A DNA stretch of 64,000 nucleotides from the NCBI RefSeq assembly GCF_021049305.1, contig NZ_CP088082.1, positions 186,001-250,000 on the forward strand, written 5' to 3'. Source of the DNA: Ideonella dechloratans (lineage in GTDB: Bacteria; Pseudomonadota; Gammaproteobacteria; Burkholderiales; Burkholderiaceae_C). Below, in pieces: positions 46,187 to 54,946 of the stretch. The notes below the pieces were generated by a model. It saw nothing but the letters and a program-made list of their open reading frames with translations, had not been told where the DNA came from and searched no databases. A program made the position numbers and the translations under genes. Within the stretch, counting starts at the first letter, position 1, and every line of letters starts with the position of its first letter.

Positions 46187-48075
46187 CTTCCACCTACACG
46201 CCAGACCCGAATCTGCTGCTGTCCAGCCCGGCGGCGACCAATGCCGACCTGGTGTTCGGCGCGGTGGCAGAGGGCGGCGCAGCAGCCGAGGCGACGCTGC
46301 AGGCCCAACTGCCTGCGCTGCGCGTGGGCGTGCGGGTGGCTCCGCTGGAGACGGCCAGCCTCGCCTGCCGGCTGCCGGGCCTGCGTGTGTCAGCCATGGC
46401 CAGCTATGACAGCAACGTGCAGCGGCCGACGGTCGGTAGTGCGGCCACGGCCTGGCAGGTTGCGGATCAGCTGCGCGCTGCGGTCGCCGATCATCCAATG
46501 CAGCAGGCCGTCGCATTGCCGTCGCCGCTGTCCAATACCTGGTCGAACGCTCAGCGGTCTCATGCGCCGGCTGGTGTGCCTCTGCAGGCCGCGCAGCGGC
46601 AGCACCGCGCGAACGCCATGCGCTGGCAGGAGGCGCTGGGTCTGCGCGGCCGTGCCGCGACCGCCAGGTGGCAAGAGGGGGACCGTAGCAAGCGGCAACT
46701 GCGCGCCGGACGTTGGCAGGAGGCGCTGGGCCTGCGCGGCCGTGCTGCGACTGCCAGGTGGCAGGAGTGCGACCACAGCAAGCGGCAGGTGCGCGCCGGG
46801 CGCTGGCAGGAGGCGCATGGCTTGCGCGCGGTGCGGTCGAGCGGCATGGGCAAGGGCCTACCCACCTTCCTGCCGCGCCTGAGCCGGTGGCAGGAGGCCA
46901 TCGCGCCGTCCGCCGGGCGATCGACCTGGGGCGTGGTCACGCCGCCGATTGACCCGTGTTACCTGCCTGATCCTGACCTGGTGTTCTGGGACACCACGCA
47001 GGGGCCGAACCTCGTTTTTATTTGCGATAGGCACTCAGACGGTCCGGCGGCCGTCGTGGTGGTGCCCACCCGGAGGATCTACATGGTACTCAATGAGGTC
47101 GCGCTTCGGCGCGTGGATGGCGACCTGGCCATCGTCTGTCCATCGCTGCAGCTCAGTGCCGACGTGGACAGCTGGACCTGGGGCTGGAGCGCCTCGGTGC
47201 CGGCGTCAGAGATGGCCAAGCTGGAGCCCGGCAGCAGCGGCGAGATGGTGCAGCTGGTGGCCACAGTGAATGGGCAGGACTTCTCCCTGGTGCTGGAGAG
47301 CATGAGCCGGGACCGCCAGTTCGGATCGTCGCGCCTAAGCATTGGCGGGCGCGGCCTCTCTGCAGTGTGGGATGCGCCCTACGCCGCCGAGCGCTCGTTT
47401 GGGGCGAGCACGATGCGGACAGCGCAGCAGCTAGCTCTGCAGGCGTTGGAGATCAACGGCGTGCCCAGCTCCTGGGGAATCACATGGGCGCCGGAGGATT
47501 GGTCTGTTCCTGCCGGGGCCTGGAGCTTCCAAGGCACCCCCATCGGGGCGATCACCCGCATCGCCGAGGCGGCGGGCGCCTACGTCCAGTCGTCGCCGGC
47601 GTCCGAGCAGCTGCTGGTGCTTCCACGCTATCCAGTTGCCCCCTGGGCGTGGGGCTCTGTAACGCCGGACTTCGAGCTTCCTGCTGCTCTGGCCACCCGA
47701 GAGGCGATTGAGTGGAGCGACAAGGCGGTTTACAACCGAGTGTTCGTGTCTGGCGAGTCGGCGGGTGGTGTGCTCGCTCAGATCACTCGGACAGGCACGG
47801 CGGGCGACCAGGTGGCCGCCATGATCACCGACGCACTGTGCACGGACGTGATCGCCGGTCGTCAACGCGGGATGCCCGTGCTGGCCGACGTGGGCCGCCA
47901 GGCGATGGTGAGTCTGCGGCTTCCTGTGCTACCCGAGACCGGGATCATCGTGCCGGGGAAGTTCGTGCGCTACGTCGACGGCGGGACCACGCGCCTGGGC
48001 CTCACCCGCAGCGTGGCTGTGGAGAGCGGGCGGCCCAGCGTCTGGCAGACGATCGGAGTGCAGACCTATGAGTAA
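46183..48075 (+). CDS. Phage tail hub/baseplate-like protein with internal 30-residue repeats
   Basis: 630 residues from a GTG start. Residues about 147-215 hold tandem repeats of 30 residues (RWQEALGLRGRAATARWQE plus a DxSKRQ-RAG end; units at 46621 and 46711, partial third at 46801). The C-terminal part (QLALQALEINGVPSSWGITW, AIEWSDKAVYNRVFVSGESA) resembles tail-hub or gp27/gpD-like baseplate proteins. A Trp/Gln-Glu motif RWQEA recurs also outside the repeats. The function is inferred as a structural tail component. Confidence 0.6.
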   Translation: MTSTYTPDPNLLLSSPAATNADLVFGAVAEGGAAAEATLQAQLPALRVGVRVAPLETASLACRLPGLRVSAMASYDSNVQRPTVGSAATAWQVADQLRAAVADHPMQQAVALPSPLSNTWSNAQRSHAPAGVPLQAAQRQHRANAMRWQEALGLRGRAATARWQEGDRSKRQLRAGRWQEALGLRGRAATARWQECDHSKRQVRAGRWQEAHGLRAVRSSGMGKGLPTFLPRLSRWQEAIAPSAGRSTWGVVTPPIDPCYLPDPDLVFWDTTQGPNLVFICDRHSDGPAAVVVVPTRRIYMVLNEVALRRVDGDLAIVCPSLQLSADVDSWTWGWSASVPASEMAKLEPGSSGEMVQLVATVNGQDFSLVLESMSRDRQFGSSRLSIGGRGLSAVWDAPYAAERSFGASTMRTAQQLALQALEINGVPSSWGITWAPEDWSVPAGAWSFQGTPIGAITRIAEAAGAYVQSSPASEQLLVLPRYPVAPWAWGSVTPDFELPAALATREAIEWSDKAVYNRVFVSGESAGGVLAQITRTGTAGDQVAAMITDALCTDVIAGRQRGMPVLADVGRQAMVSLRLPVLPETGIIVPGKFVRYVDGGTTRLGLTRSVAVESGRPSVWQTIGVQTYE

Positions 48076-48292
48076 CCTGTTCAAGCTGTTTCGGTCGCTG
48101 CTGCCCTCTGACCCATTGCAGGTCGGGACGGTGACCGAGGTCGGCACAAGCGTCGTCGTCGTCGCATTTCCCGGTGGCGCCTCCATCACGGCTCGGGGAA
48201 CGGGCTACAGCGTCGGCACCAAGGTGTTTGTGCGCGGTGGGATGGTGGAGGGCAGCGCTCCGTCGCTTCCCGATGTCTCGGCCGAGGTCTGA
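48068..48292 (+). CDS. Small phage-like protein, 74 aa
   Basis: 74 residues (MSNLFKLFRSLLPSDPLQVG...), an N-terminal amphipathic helix followed by beta-strands (TVTEVGTSVVVVAFPGGASI) that suggest a small OB-like or spike-associated domain. Overlaps the tail-hub gene by 8 bp. It is the last phage gene here; ordinary chromosomal genes follow. Confidence 0.55.
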   Translation: MSNLFKLFRSLLPSDPLQVGTVTEVGTSVVVVAFPGGASITARGTGYSVGTKVFVRGGMVEGSAPSLPDVSAEV

Positions 48293-48334
48293 GCCCTTTC
48301 GTCATGGGCAATTCTGTTTTGCCCCGCTAAAGTC

Positions 48335-49264
48335 TCAGCTACCCTGATTTATCTCGCTCCGAGGTCCGCATTTATCTCGGCGCGCTTCAGGGGCGGGTGC
48401 GCTCAGGCGCTGCAGCAGGATGACGCTGCCCAGGGCCAGCCCGAAGCCCAGCCAGCCCAGGGGCCCCAGGTTCTGGCCCAGCACGGCCCAGCCCAGCACG
48501 GCGGCCGTCAGCGGACTCAGGAGACCCAGGGAGGCCACGCCCACGGCGGGCAGGCGCAGGCTGCCCCGGAACCACAGCACATAGGCCAGCAGCGCGCCGG
48601 CCAGGCACAGGTAGGCCGTGGCCAGACCCTGGCTGAGCCGGGGCGTCTGCCAGGGGCCTTCGAGCAGCAGACTGGCCGGCAGCAACATCAGCCCGCCCAG
48701 CAGCAACTGCCAGCCGGTCAGGGGCAGCGGGGCCAGGCCGATGGACCAGCGCCGCGCCAGAAAGGTGCCGCCGGCCATGGATGCCGCGCTGACGGTGGCC
48801 GCCATCACGCCCCACAGGTCCCAGCGGCTGGTCGGCGCCAGCAGCATCAGGGCCATGCCCAGCACCCCCAGGCCCGCGGCAGCCACCCGGGGCCAGCCCG
48901 GGCGCACGCCGTCCACCCACCGGCTCAGCAGCATCACGGCCAGCGGCTGCATGGCGCCGAAGATGGCGGCCAGGCCACCGGGCAGGCGGGCCGCGGCCAC
49001 GAACAGAAAGCCCTGGAAGACGCCGATGTTCAGGGCGGCCAGTGCCAGCAGGCGCCAGGCGGTGCCAGGGGCCGGCAGGCGGAACTGCCACAGGAGCAGC
49101 AGCAGGCCCGCCGGCAGCACCCGCCAGCAGGCATTGGTGAAGGGGTGATCCACCGCCAGCCACTGGGTGGTGACCAGGTAGGTGCTGCCCCAGACCGCGG
49201 GGGCCAGCGCCGTGAGCAGCACGTCGCGCCAGGGCCAGGCGGTCGGCCGGTATGATGCGGACAT
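48335..49264 (-). CDS. EamA/DMT-family transporter
   Basis: 309 residues, ten membrane segments in two EamA repeats (LAPAVWGSTYLVTTQWL... and ...LLSPLTAAVLGWAVLGQNLG). Its ATG (49264) is followed upstream by MarR-type palindromes, and a MarR gene is divergent, a standard exporter/repressor pair. The C-terminal dozen residues (DKCGPRSEINQGS) look unusual and border phage DNA, so the natural end may have been altered when the prophage inserted. Confidence 0.85.
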   Translation of the reverse strand: MSASYRPTAWPWRDVLLTALAPAVWGSTYLVTTQWLAVDHPFTNACWRVLPAGLLLLLWQFRLPAPGTAWRLLALAALNIGVFQGFLFVAAARLPGGLAAIFGAMQPLAVMLLSRWVDGVRPGWPRVAAAGLGVLGMALMLLAPTSRWDLWGVMAATVSAASMAGGTFLARRWSIGLAPLPLTGWQLLLGGLMLLPASLLLEGPWQTPRLSQGLATAYLCLAGALLAYVLWFRGSLRLPAVGVASLGLLSPLTAAVLGWAVLGQNLGPLGWLGFGLALGSVILLQRLSAPAPEARRDKCGPRSEINQGS

Positions 49265-49266
49265 GA

Positions 49267-49324
49267 TTTATCTTGATGTCGAGATAAATGCCATTGTCCC
49301 GTTAATTATCTTGACGTCAAGATA
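49267..49324. promoter_or_regulatory. Two MarR-type palindromic operators
   Basis: TTTATCTTGATGTCGAGATA (49267-49286, symmetric to 49288) and the perfect 18-bp palindrome TATCTTGACGTCAAGATA (49307-49324) share the TATCTTGA half-site and are about 38 bp apart. They fill the gap between the divergent EamA exporter and MarR genes, so the MarR protein should repress both. Confidence 0.8.
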
Positions 49325-49338
49325 GTTGGAGAGCCCCC

Positions 49339-49881
49339 ATGCCCGAGATGCCCAAACCATCGACGCCGGATGCCGTGGATCTGATCCTGGCGCAATGGCG
49401 CGAGCAACGTCCCGATCTGGACACGCGCAGCATGGGTCCGCTGGGGCGGCTGGGGCGTTGCTACCAGCATCTGGTGCAGCGCATGGAGGCCACGTTTGCC
49501 CAGTTCGGCCTGAGCCGCTGGGAGTTCGACGTGCTGGCCACCCTGCGGCGAGCCGGCCCACCGCACTGCCTGGCGCCCACGGCGCTCTTCCAGTCGATGA
49601 TGATCAGCTCGGGGACGCTGACCCACCGGCTCAAGGGCCTGGAGGCCCGTGGCTGGATCTCGCGGCAGGCCCACCCGGACGACGCGCGCAGCCTGCTGGT
49701 TCAGCTCAGCCCGGCCGGGCTGGCCCTGATCGACCGCGCGGTGGAAGCCCATGTGCAGACCCAGCGCGAGGTGCTGTCGGTGCTGCCCCAGGCGCAACTG
49801 GCCGCTCTGGATGCGGCCCTGGCCCGGCTGCTGACCTCGCTCGAAACGGCCCCGGACGCCGGCTCGGCACCTGCGGCTTGA
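49339..49881 (+). CDS. MarR-family transcriptional regulator
   Basis: 180 residues, winged-helix dimer fold. LSRWEFDVLATLRRAG and LFQSMMISSGTLTHRLKGLE are the HTH, and GWISRQAHPDDARSLLVQLS is the wing with the conserved D-x-R pair. It likely represses the divergent EamA exporter through the palindromes at 49267-49324. The ligand is unknown. Confidence 0.93.
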   Translation: MPEMPKPSTPDAVDLILAQWREQRPDLDTRSMGPLGRLGRCYQHLVQRMEATFAQFGLSRWEFDVLATLRRAGPPHCLAPTALFQSMMISSGTLTHRLKGLEARGWISRQAHPDDARSLLVQLSPAGLALIDRAVEAHVQTQREVLSVLPQAQLAALDAALARLLTSLETAPDAGSAPAA

Positions 49882-49955
49882 AGGACCTGGGCGGCCATGC
49901 ACCGGCACATGGCCCCCGCTGCTCTGCGCGCCATGGTCTGAGGGCGCCCCGCTGC

Positions 49956-50567
49956 TCAGGCGTCGGTTGCGCCGGTGGTGTCTTCGGGCAGCAGCGCCTG
50001 CGCCAGCAGGGTCAGCGCATTCAGGCTGGCCTGGATCTCCCGCGGCACGCCGGCGTGGATCTGCGCCTGCACGATGCAGCCATCCACCGCCAGGGCGAGC
50101 GCCTGCGCCAGCGCCGCCCGCTGCGGCGTGTCGGGCAGGTGCTGGGCGATGGCCGCGGTCATCGCCTGCTTGTGGTGGGTGGCCTGTTGCAGCACCGCGG
50201 CTTCGCTGCCGCCCCACTCGACCGCGGCGTTGATGAAGGCGCAACCCCGGAAGTCGGGGCGGCTCAGCCACTCGCGCAGCGTGGCCGCCAGCGCGCGGGG
50301 CAGGGGCAGGCGCCGCGCATGGCGCTGCAGGGCGGAGGTGAACCAATCCATCCACCGCCCGTGACGCAGCGTCAGCACGGCGTCGATCAGCTCGCTCTTG
50401 CTGGGGAAGTGCCGGTAGAAGGTGACCTTGGTGACCCCGGCCGCGGCGATCACGGCGTCCACGCCGGTGGCGCGGATGCCGTCCCGGTAAAACAGCCGGT
50501 GGGCCGTCTCCAGGATGCGCTCGCGCGCGGACAGGGCGGCCACGTCCTCGTGTTCAAGCATCTGCAT
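49956..50567 (-). CDS. TetR-family transcriptional regulator
   Basis: 203 residues. The N-terminal HTH is RILETAHRLFYRDGIRATGV followed by AGVTKVTFYRHFPSKSELI; the C-terminal domain includes FRGCAFINAAVEWG, typical of a TetR subgroup controlling small oxidoreductases. It is divergent from the DUF1348 gene, with two matching palindromes between them. Confidence 0.93.
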   Translation of the reverse strand: MQMLEHEDVAALSARERILETAHRLFYRDGIRATGVDAVIAAAGVTKVTFYRHFPSKSELIDAVLTLRHGRWMDWFTSALQRHARRLPLPRALAATLREWLSRPDFRGCAFINAAVEWGGSEAAVLQQATHHKQAMTAAIAQHLPDTPQRAALAQALALAVDGCIVQAQIHAGVPREIQASLNALTLLAQALLPEDTTGATDA

Positions 50568-50578
50568 GGTGGGGGCAA

Positions 50579-50634
50579 TGTAGACAGGTCTGTCTATTCT
50601 GCCTAGACTGAAAATGTAGACAGACCTGTCTACA
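50579..50634. promoter_or_regulatory. Two TetR-type operators
   Basis: TGTAGACAGGTCTGTCTA (50579-50596) and TGTAGACAGACCTGTCTACA (50615-50634) share the half-site TAGACAG/CTGTCTA, spaced 36 bp start to start. Both lie in the divergent gap between the TetR gene and the DUF1348 gene and should carry the TetR dimer. Confidence 0.8.
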
Positions 50635-50658
50635 TCGATTCATCCACAGGAGCCCCCC

Positions 50659-51126
50659 ATGAGCGCACGTCCCCCCCTGCCGCCCTTCACCCGCGAGACG
50701 GCCATTCAGAAGATCCGTCTGGCCGAAGACGCCTGGAACACCCGGGATCCGGCCCGGGTGGTGCTGGCCTACAGCCCGGACACCCGCTGGCGCAACCGGG
50801 TGGAGTTCCCGGTCGGCCGGGCGCAGGCACAGGCACTGCTGGAGCGCAAGTGGGCCCGCGAACTGGACTACCGGCTCATCAAGGAGCTCTGGGCTTTCGA
50901 CAGCCATCGCATCGCGGTGCGCTTCGTCTACGAATGGCACGACGACGCAGGCCAGTGGTACCGCAGCCATGGCAACGAGAACTGGGCCTTCGACGACGAC
51001 GGTCTGATGGTCCGCCGCCATGCCAGCATCAACGACCAGCCCATCGCCGAGGCCGAGCGCAAGTTCCACTGGCCCCTGGGCCGCCGCCCGGACGAGCACC
51101 CCGGCCTGAGCGAGCTGGGGCTCTGA
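50659..51126 (+). CDS. DUF1348 (NTF2-like) protein
   Basis: 155 residues of the nuclear-transport-factor-2-like fold. [40 protein letters not shown] and [15 protein letters not shown] are DUF1348 signatures. The enzymatic role is unknown. The pair TetR/DUF1348 under shared operators suggests induction by a small molecule. Confidence 0.9.
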   Translation: MSARPPLPPFTRETAIQKIRLAEDAWNTRDPARVVLAYSPDTRWRNRVEFPVGRAQAQALLERKWARELDYRLIKELWAFDSHRIAVRFVYEWHDDAGQWYRSHGNENWAFDDDGLMVRRHASINDQPIAEAERKFHWPLGRRPDEHPGLSELGL

Positions 51127-51178
51127 GGCCGGCCACGCCACAATCGGGCCCCTGCAGCTGAACCCGAGGGGCCCGCGC

Positions 51179-52072
51179 ATGGAACTGCGCCACATCCGCT
51201 ATTTCCTGGCCGTCGCCCAGGAGGGCAACTTCACCCGTGCGGCCGAGCGCCTGGGCATCGGGCAGCCCCCGCTGAGCCAGCAGATCCGAGATCTGGAAGA
51301 CGAGGTGGGCGCGCGCCTGTTCCACCGGGTGCCGCAGGGGGCCGTGCTGACCGAGGCCGGTCAGGCCTTCCTGGACAAGGTGGCCGACCTGCCCGCCCAG
51401 GCGGCCACCGCGGTGCACCATGCCCGCCAGGCCGCACGCGGCGAAACCGGCACCCTGCGCCTGGGCTTCACCGCTTCGGCCATCCTGCTGCCGCGCGTCA
51501 CCCAGGCCATCCGCGCCTTCCGCCGCGCCTATGCCCAGGTGGAACTGCAGCTGGAGGAGAACAACAGCGCCCTGCTGGCCCAGCGCCTGCGGGAGGGGCG
51601 GCTGGACCTGGCCTTTCTGCGGCCCGACGGTGCCGAGGCGCGCGACCTGACCCTGCATGCCCTGCCGGACGAGCCGATGATCGCCGCCCTGCCGGCCGGC
51701 CATGCGCTGCTGCAGGGCCGGCGCAAGACGCTGCGTCTGACCGACCTGCGTGAGGAATGGTTCATCCTGACACCCCGGCCCATCGGCGCCACCCTGCACG
51801 ATGCGGTGGTCGGCGCCTGTCGGCAGGCCGGCTTCGAGCCCCGGCTCGGGCCGCACGCGCCCCAGCTGTCCTCTGCCCTGGCCCTGGTGGCGGCGGAGAC
51901 CGGCGTCACCGTGGTGCCGGCGTCCATGGGCCAGTTCGCCCTGGCCGGGGTGGAATACCGGCCCCTGGCGGGGGTGCAGCCCATTGCCCGCCTGGCCCTG
52001 GCGCACCGGCGCAAGCTGGCGCTGCCACAGGTCGGAAACTTTCTGGCACTGGCGCTTGACCCGCCGCCCTGA
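51179..52072 (+). CDS. LysR-family transcriptional regulator
   Basis: 297 residues, N-terminal winged HTH (MELRHIRYFLAVAQEGNFTR, LSQQIRDLEDEVGARLFHR) and a periplasmic-binding-protein-like effector domain (GTLRLGFTASAILLPRVTQA). The sequence is close to the BenM/CatM-like group, but the target and ligand are unknown. A small lipoprotein gene follows after 10 bp. Confidence 0.92.
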   Translation: MELRHIRYFLAVAQEGNFTRAAERLGIGQPPLSQQIRDLEDEVGARLFHRVPQGAVLTEAGQAFLDKVADLPAQAATAVHHARQAARGETGTLRLGFTASAILLPRVTQAIRAFRRAYAQVELQLEENNSALLAQRLREGRLDLAFLRPDGAEARDLTLHALPDEPMIAALPAGHALLQGRRKTLRLTDLREEWFILTPRPIGATLHDAVVGACRQAGFEPRLGPHAPQLSSALALVAAETGVTVVPASMGQFALAGVEYRPLAGVQPIARLALAHRRKLALPQVGNFLALALDPPP

Positions 52073-52082
52073 CAATGCGCCC

Positions 52083-52577
52083 ATGAAACACGGGCGGTGG
52101 TGGTGGATTGCGATGGCCGGCTTGTGCCTGAGTCAGACGGGCTGTGGCTTCGTGGTGGTGCGATCGGCCCGCTGGGCCTATGACGCGCTGACCGCCGACC
52201 AGCGGGCGGTGGAAGCGGCCGCGGCGGAACTGGGCCGACGCATGCAGTCGCGCGAACCGGCGGTGGCGGCCCAGCTGTTCGAGGACCAAGCCACCTGGCG
52301 GCCCGGTACGCAGCCGGCGCTGGTGGGGCGCAGCGCCATCCAGGACCAGTTGGGCCGGCTGACCCGTCGTCAGGCCTTCGAGTGCGCGTTCGCGCCGGAG
52401 CACACCCGCGCCCAGGACGGGGTGGCCCACCAGAGCGGCACGCTCAAGACCGTGGGGGATCCGGCCAAGGCCGTGGGCAGCTTCGAGGCCACCTGGCAGC
52501 GCCAGGCCGATGGCAGCTGGCGACTGACCGAGCTGGTCTCGCCCTCAGCTCCGGCGTTGGCGGCCTCCTGCGGCTGA
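52083..52577 (+). CDS. Small putative lipoprotein, SnoaL-like
   Basis: 164 residues. The N-terminal signal with lipobox LSQTGCG suggests a lipid-anchored protein. The remainder (AAAELGRRMQSREPAVAAQL, ATWQRQADGSWRLTELVSPS) looks like a SnoaL/NTF2-type fold used as a binding module or enzyme. It starts 10 bp after the LysR gene and may be co-transcribed with it. The function is unknown. Confidence 0.7.
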   Translation: MKHGRWWWIAMAGLCLSQTGCGFVVVRSARWAYDALTADQRAVEAAAAELGRRMQSREPAVAAQLFEDQATWRPGTQPALVGRSAIQDQLGRLTRRQAFECAFAPEHTRAQDGVAHQSGTLKTVGDPAKAVGSFEATWQRQADGSWRLTELVSPSAPALAASCG

Positions 52578-52588
52578 GGGCGGGCGCC

Positions 52589-53446
52589 TCAGTCCTGCGG
52601 CTGGGTCACCGCCGCCAGCGTGGCCTTCAGGCCGGCCTGGCACACGGGGTCGATCTGCTCCGGGCCCTTCACGCCCACCCAGCCGCCGAAGTTCAGGGCG
52701 TTGACGGACAGGTGCACGTTGCCGTCGCTCCAGTGCTCGCGGCGTCGCGGCACCACCAGCACCCCCTGGCGCGTGCCCAGCAGGTTGTAGGGCGGCAACT
52801 CGCCCAGGTGGGGCGCCAGGCCGCAGTGGGCAAAACCGGCCTGCACCGCGTCTTGCAGCTGCCGGGCCCAGGCCGTGGGTGGCAGCTGCGCATCCAGCGG
52901 CAGATAGGCGTGCAGGAAGTCGAAGAAGGGCAGCGTGTGCACCGTGAGCGGCGCAGTGCCCGTGGGAAAGCGGGGCAGCAGGGGCAGGCGATGCCGGGGC
53001 AGCATATGCAGGTGCCGGTGGGGCTGGCTGGCACCGGCCTCCTTGCCGCCGTTGAACATGAAGGCGGCACCGTCGATCCCGCACATCGGCTCGGCCAGCG
53101 CGGCGAAGTCGGCCAGCTCCAGTTCACCGGTCTGTGGCATGAAGCGCCGGGTCACCACCATCACGTGGTCCGGGAAGATGGGGAACTTGTTGAGCAGCAG
53201 CACATGGCTGTCCGACAGATCGGCCACGAACATGGCCGGCTCGTAGGGCAGGAAGGGGTTGGCGCCGCTTCTCTGCTGCAGGATCTTGGCCAGGTCCTTC
53301 AGGCTCAGGGAGGACAGGTGCGAGACCACGAACTCGAGGCCGTCCTGTTGCACGGCGTGGTCCACGCTCTGCAGGGCCACCATGGCGCCCTGGGCGATGG
53401 CGTTCTGCTGCGCTGCGGCGATCGGTTCGGTCCAGGGGCGGGTCAT
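52589..53446 (-). CDS. ATP adenylyltransferase / Ap4A phosphorylase-like protein
   Basis: 285 residues from the ATG giving MTRPWTEPIAA. HIT-superfamily core with VLLLNKFPIFPDHVMVVTR and the catalytic His triad block QPHRHLHMLPRH, as in Apa1/Apa2 proteins; the C-terminal DUF4922-like region follows. It would phosphorolyse diadenosine tetraphosphate to ADP and ATP. An in-frame extension upstream to 53497 is possible but poorly conserved in character. Confidence 0.87.
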   Translation of the reverse strand: MTRPWTEPIAAAQQNAIAQGAMVALQSVDHAVQQDGLEFVVSHLSSLSLKDLAKILQQRSGANPFLPYEPAMFVADLSDSHVLLLNKFPIFPDHVMVVTRRFMPQTGELELADFAALAEPMCGIDGAAFMFNGGKEAGASQPHRHLHMLPRHRLPLLPRFPTGTAPLTVHTLPFFDFLHAYLPLDAQLPPTAWARQLQDAVQAGFAHCGLAPHLGELPPYNLLGTRQGVLVVPRRREHWSDGNVHLSVNALNFGGWVGVKGPEQIDPVCQAGLKATLAAVTQPQD

Positions 53447-53542
53447 GCGTGTCTCCAGCGTGGAAAAAGGGGTGGGCGCGATCGCCCACCCCCGCATGAT
53501 GCCGTGTTCCGGCGGACCGGCCGGCCGCCAGCCCCGACGCGC

Positions 53543-54283
53543 TCAGGGGCCGGTCTCGAGGTCGCTGGTCACGATGGCGTCGAACTCGGCCTGCGTGATG
53601 TACTGCGGCGTGTAGCTGGCGCCCAGCTTGGTCAGCACCTTGTAGAAGGCGCGCAGGTGGTTGCGCGAGCCCCGCAGCAGGTGGTCTTACACCATCAGGA
53701 TGTCGGCGTTGTCCACCACCGCTTCCTGGGCCGTGATGTCACGGATGTCCATCTCCTCGATCTGCGCGCCGACTTGCAATGCCGCGATCACGCTCTGCGC
53801 GCTGGTGGCGGTCAAGCTGTCGTACAGATCCTGCACCGACTGCGTCGCGAACTGCCCGGTGGACAGGCCGGCCAGCGGGTCGGGCAGGCTGTAGCGGTTC
53901 AGCAGCGTCAGCACGGCTGCCGAATGGGTGGCCTCGCTGTCGGCGATGTTCGCGAAGATGGCCTGCTGCGTCCAGAGCAGGGCGCTGGCGGCGTAGACAT
54001 CGTGGGCCAGTTGCTCTTCCTCCCGCATCGCCGCGAGGCTGGCGGCCTCGGCATCCGACAGCGAGGACGGGGGCATGGTGGCCAGCTCGGCGCTCAGCGC
54101 CGTCAGGTCGATCGAGGACGCTCCATCGCTGGAGACCGTCATGATCGGGTCGACCGGGGTGCTGTCACTGCCGCCGCAGGCGGTCAGTCCCAGCGTCAGG
54201 CTGGCCAGGCCGAGTGCGGCCAGGCCCAGGGTGACCCGGCGTCGCGGGGAAGCCTTGGGCAAGGACAGGTGTTTCACGAACAT
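53543..54283 (-). pseudogene. DUF2202 protein interrupted by an in-frame stop
   Basis: The frame encodes a lipoprotein-type signal (LGLASLTLGLTACGGSDS) and a DUF2202 ferritin-like domain (MREEEQLAHDVYAASALLW, SEATHSAAVLTLLNRYSLPD). A TAA at 53687-53689 follows NADILMV, yet the same frame continues DHLLRGSRNHLRAFYKVLTK and ends at 53543. Homologues carry V-Y-x-x-LLRGSRNHLRAF here, so a Tyr codon has probably become TAA. Either the gene is broken near its end or a sequencing error is present. The 198-residue product lacks the last helix. Confidence 0.8.
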
Positions 54284-54387
54284 GGTGGTCTCCTCGGCTC
54301 AGGCAGGGGCGAGCCACCCCCCCCCCCCCCAGCCTCCAGGGCCGGGTGTGTCATGGCATATCGAGAGGCCCGAAGGCCTTCAGCGGG

Positions 54388-54780
54388 TCAGGGCTTCAGA
54401 TTGGCGCAGGGATCACGCCGGGGCTGCGCCAGCGGCCGCCCGCCTTGCTGCTTCATCCGTTCGGCCATCTGGGCGTGGTGCTCTGCCACATAGGCCTGGC
54501 AGTCGGCCTTGTGGGTGAAGGACTGCATCTTCGCCCGATGCTCGGTGCGTTCTGCTTCCGTCATCATCGACCAGCCCGGGGTGTACTTCGGCCCGTACAT
54601 GCCGCCACGCCGGGCCCCGGGGCCCATTCCAGCCCCTTTTCCGGGCCCCATGCCCATGCCGGGCCCCGGGGCAGATGCGCCCGGCGCCGAAGCCATCGGC
54701 CCGGGCTGGGCGCTGGTGGCGAAGGAAACACCCAACCCCACCAGGGCGAGTGCGGCAACAACCATCTTGTGCGACGTCAT
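54388..54780 (-). CDS. Small periplasmic protein, Gly/Met/Pro-rich
   Basis: 130 residues from the ATG giving MTSHKMVVAALALVGLGVSF, a signal peptide ending near ATSAQ. A GPGMGMGPGKGAGMGPG stretch leads into a conserved C-terminal helix block (YTPGWSMMTEAERTEHRAKM, CQAYVAEHHAQMAERMKQQG). This pattern recurs in betaproteobacterial exported proteins near metal or stress genes, but I do not recognise a named family. The Met/Gly-rich segment could bind metal. Confidence 0.65.
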   Translation of the reverse strand: MTSHKMVVAALALVGLGVSFATSAQPGPMASAPGASAPGPGMGMGPGKGAGMGPGARRGGMYGPKYTPGWSMMTEAERTEHRAKMQSFTHKADCQAYVAEHHAQMAERMKQQGGRPLAQPRRDPCANLKP

Positions 54781-54946
54781 CTTCCATCCTCCGTGCGTTG
54801 AAAACCCGAACTTCGTGAAGCCAAGATACGTCGATCGGGGCGGGGGGGCATGTTCTAAATCAATTTGGCCCCGGATCCGACGCGACCCGTGACCGTGTCG
54901 GCGGGCGGCGGGATACTGCGGCCCTGCCTGTTCCGGAACGCACGCC

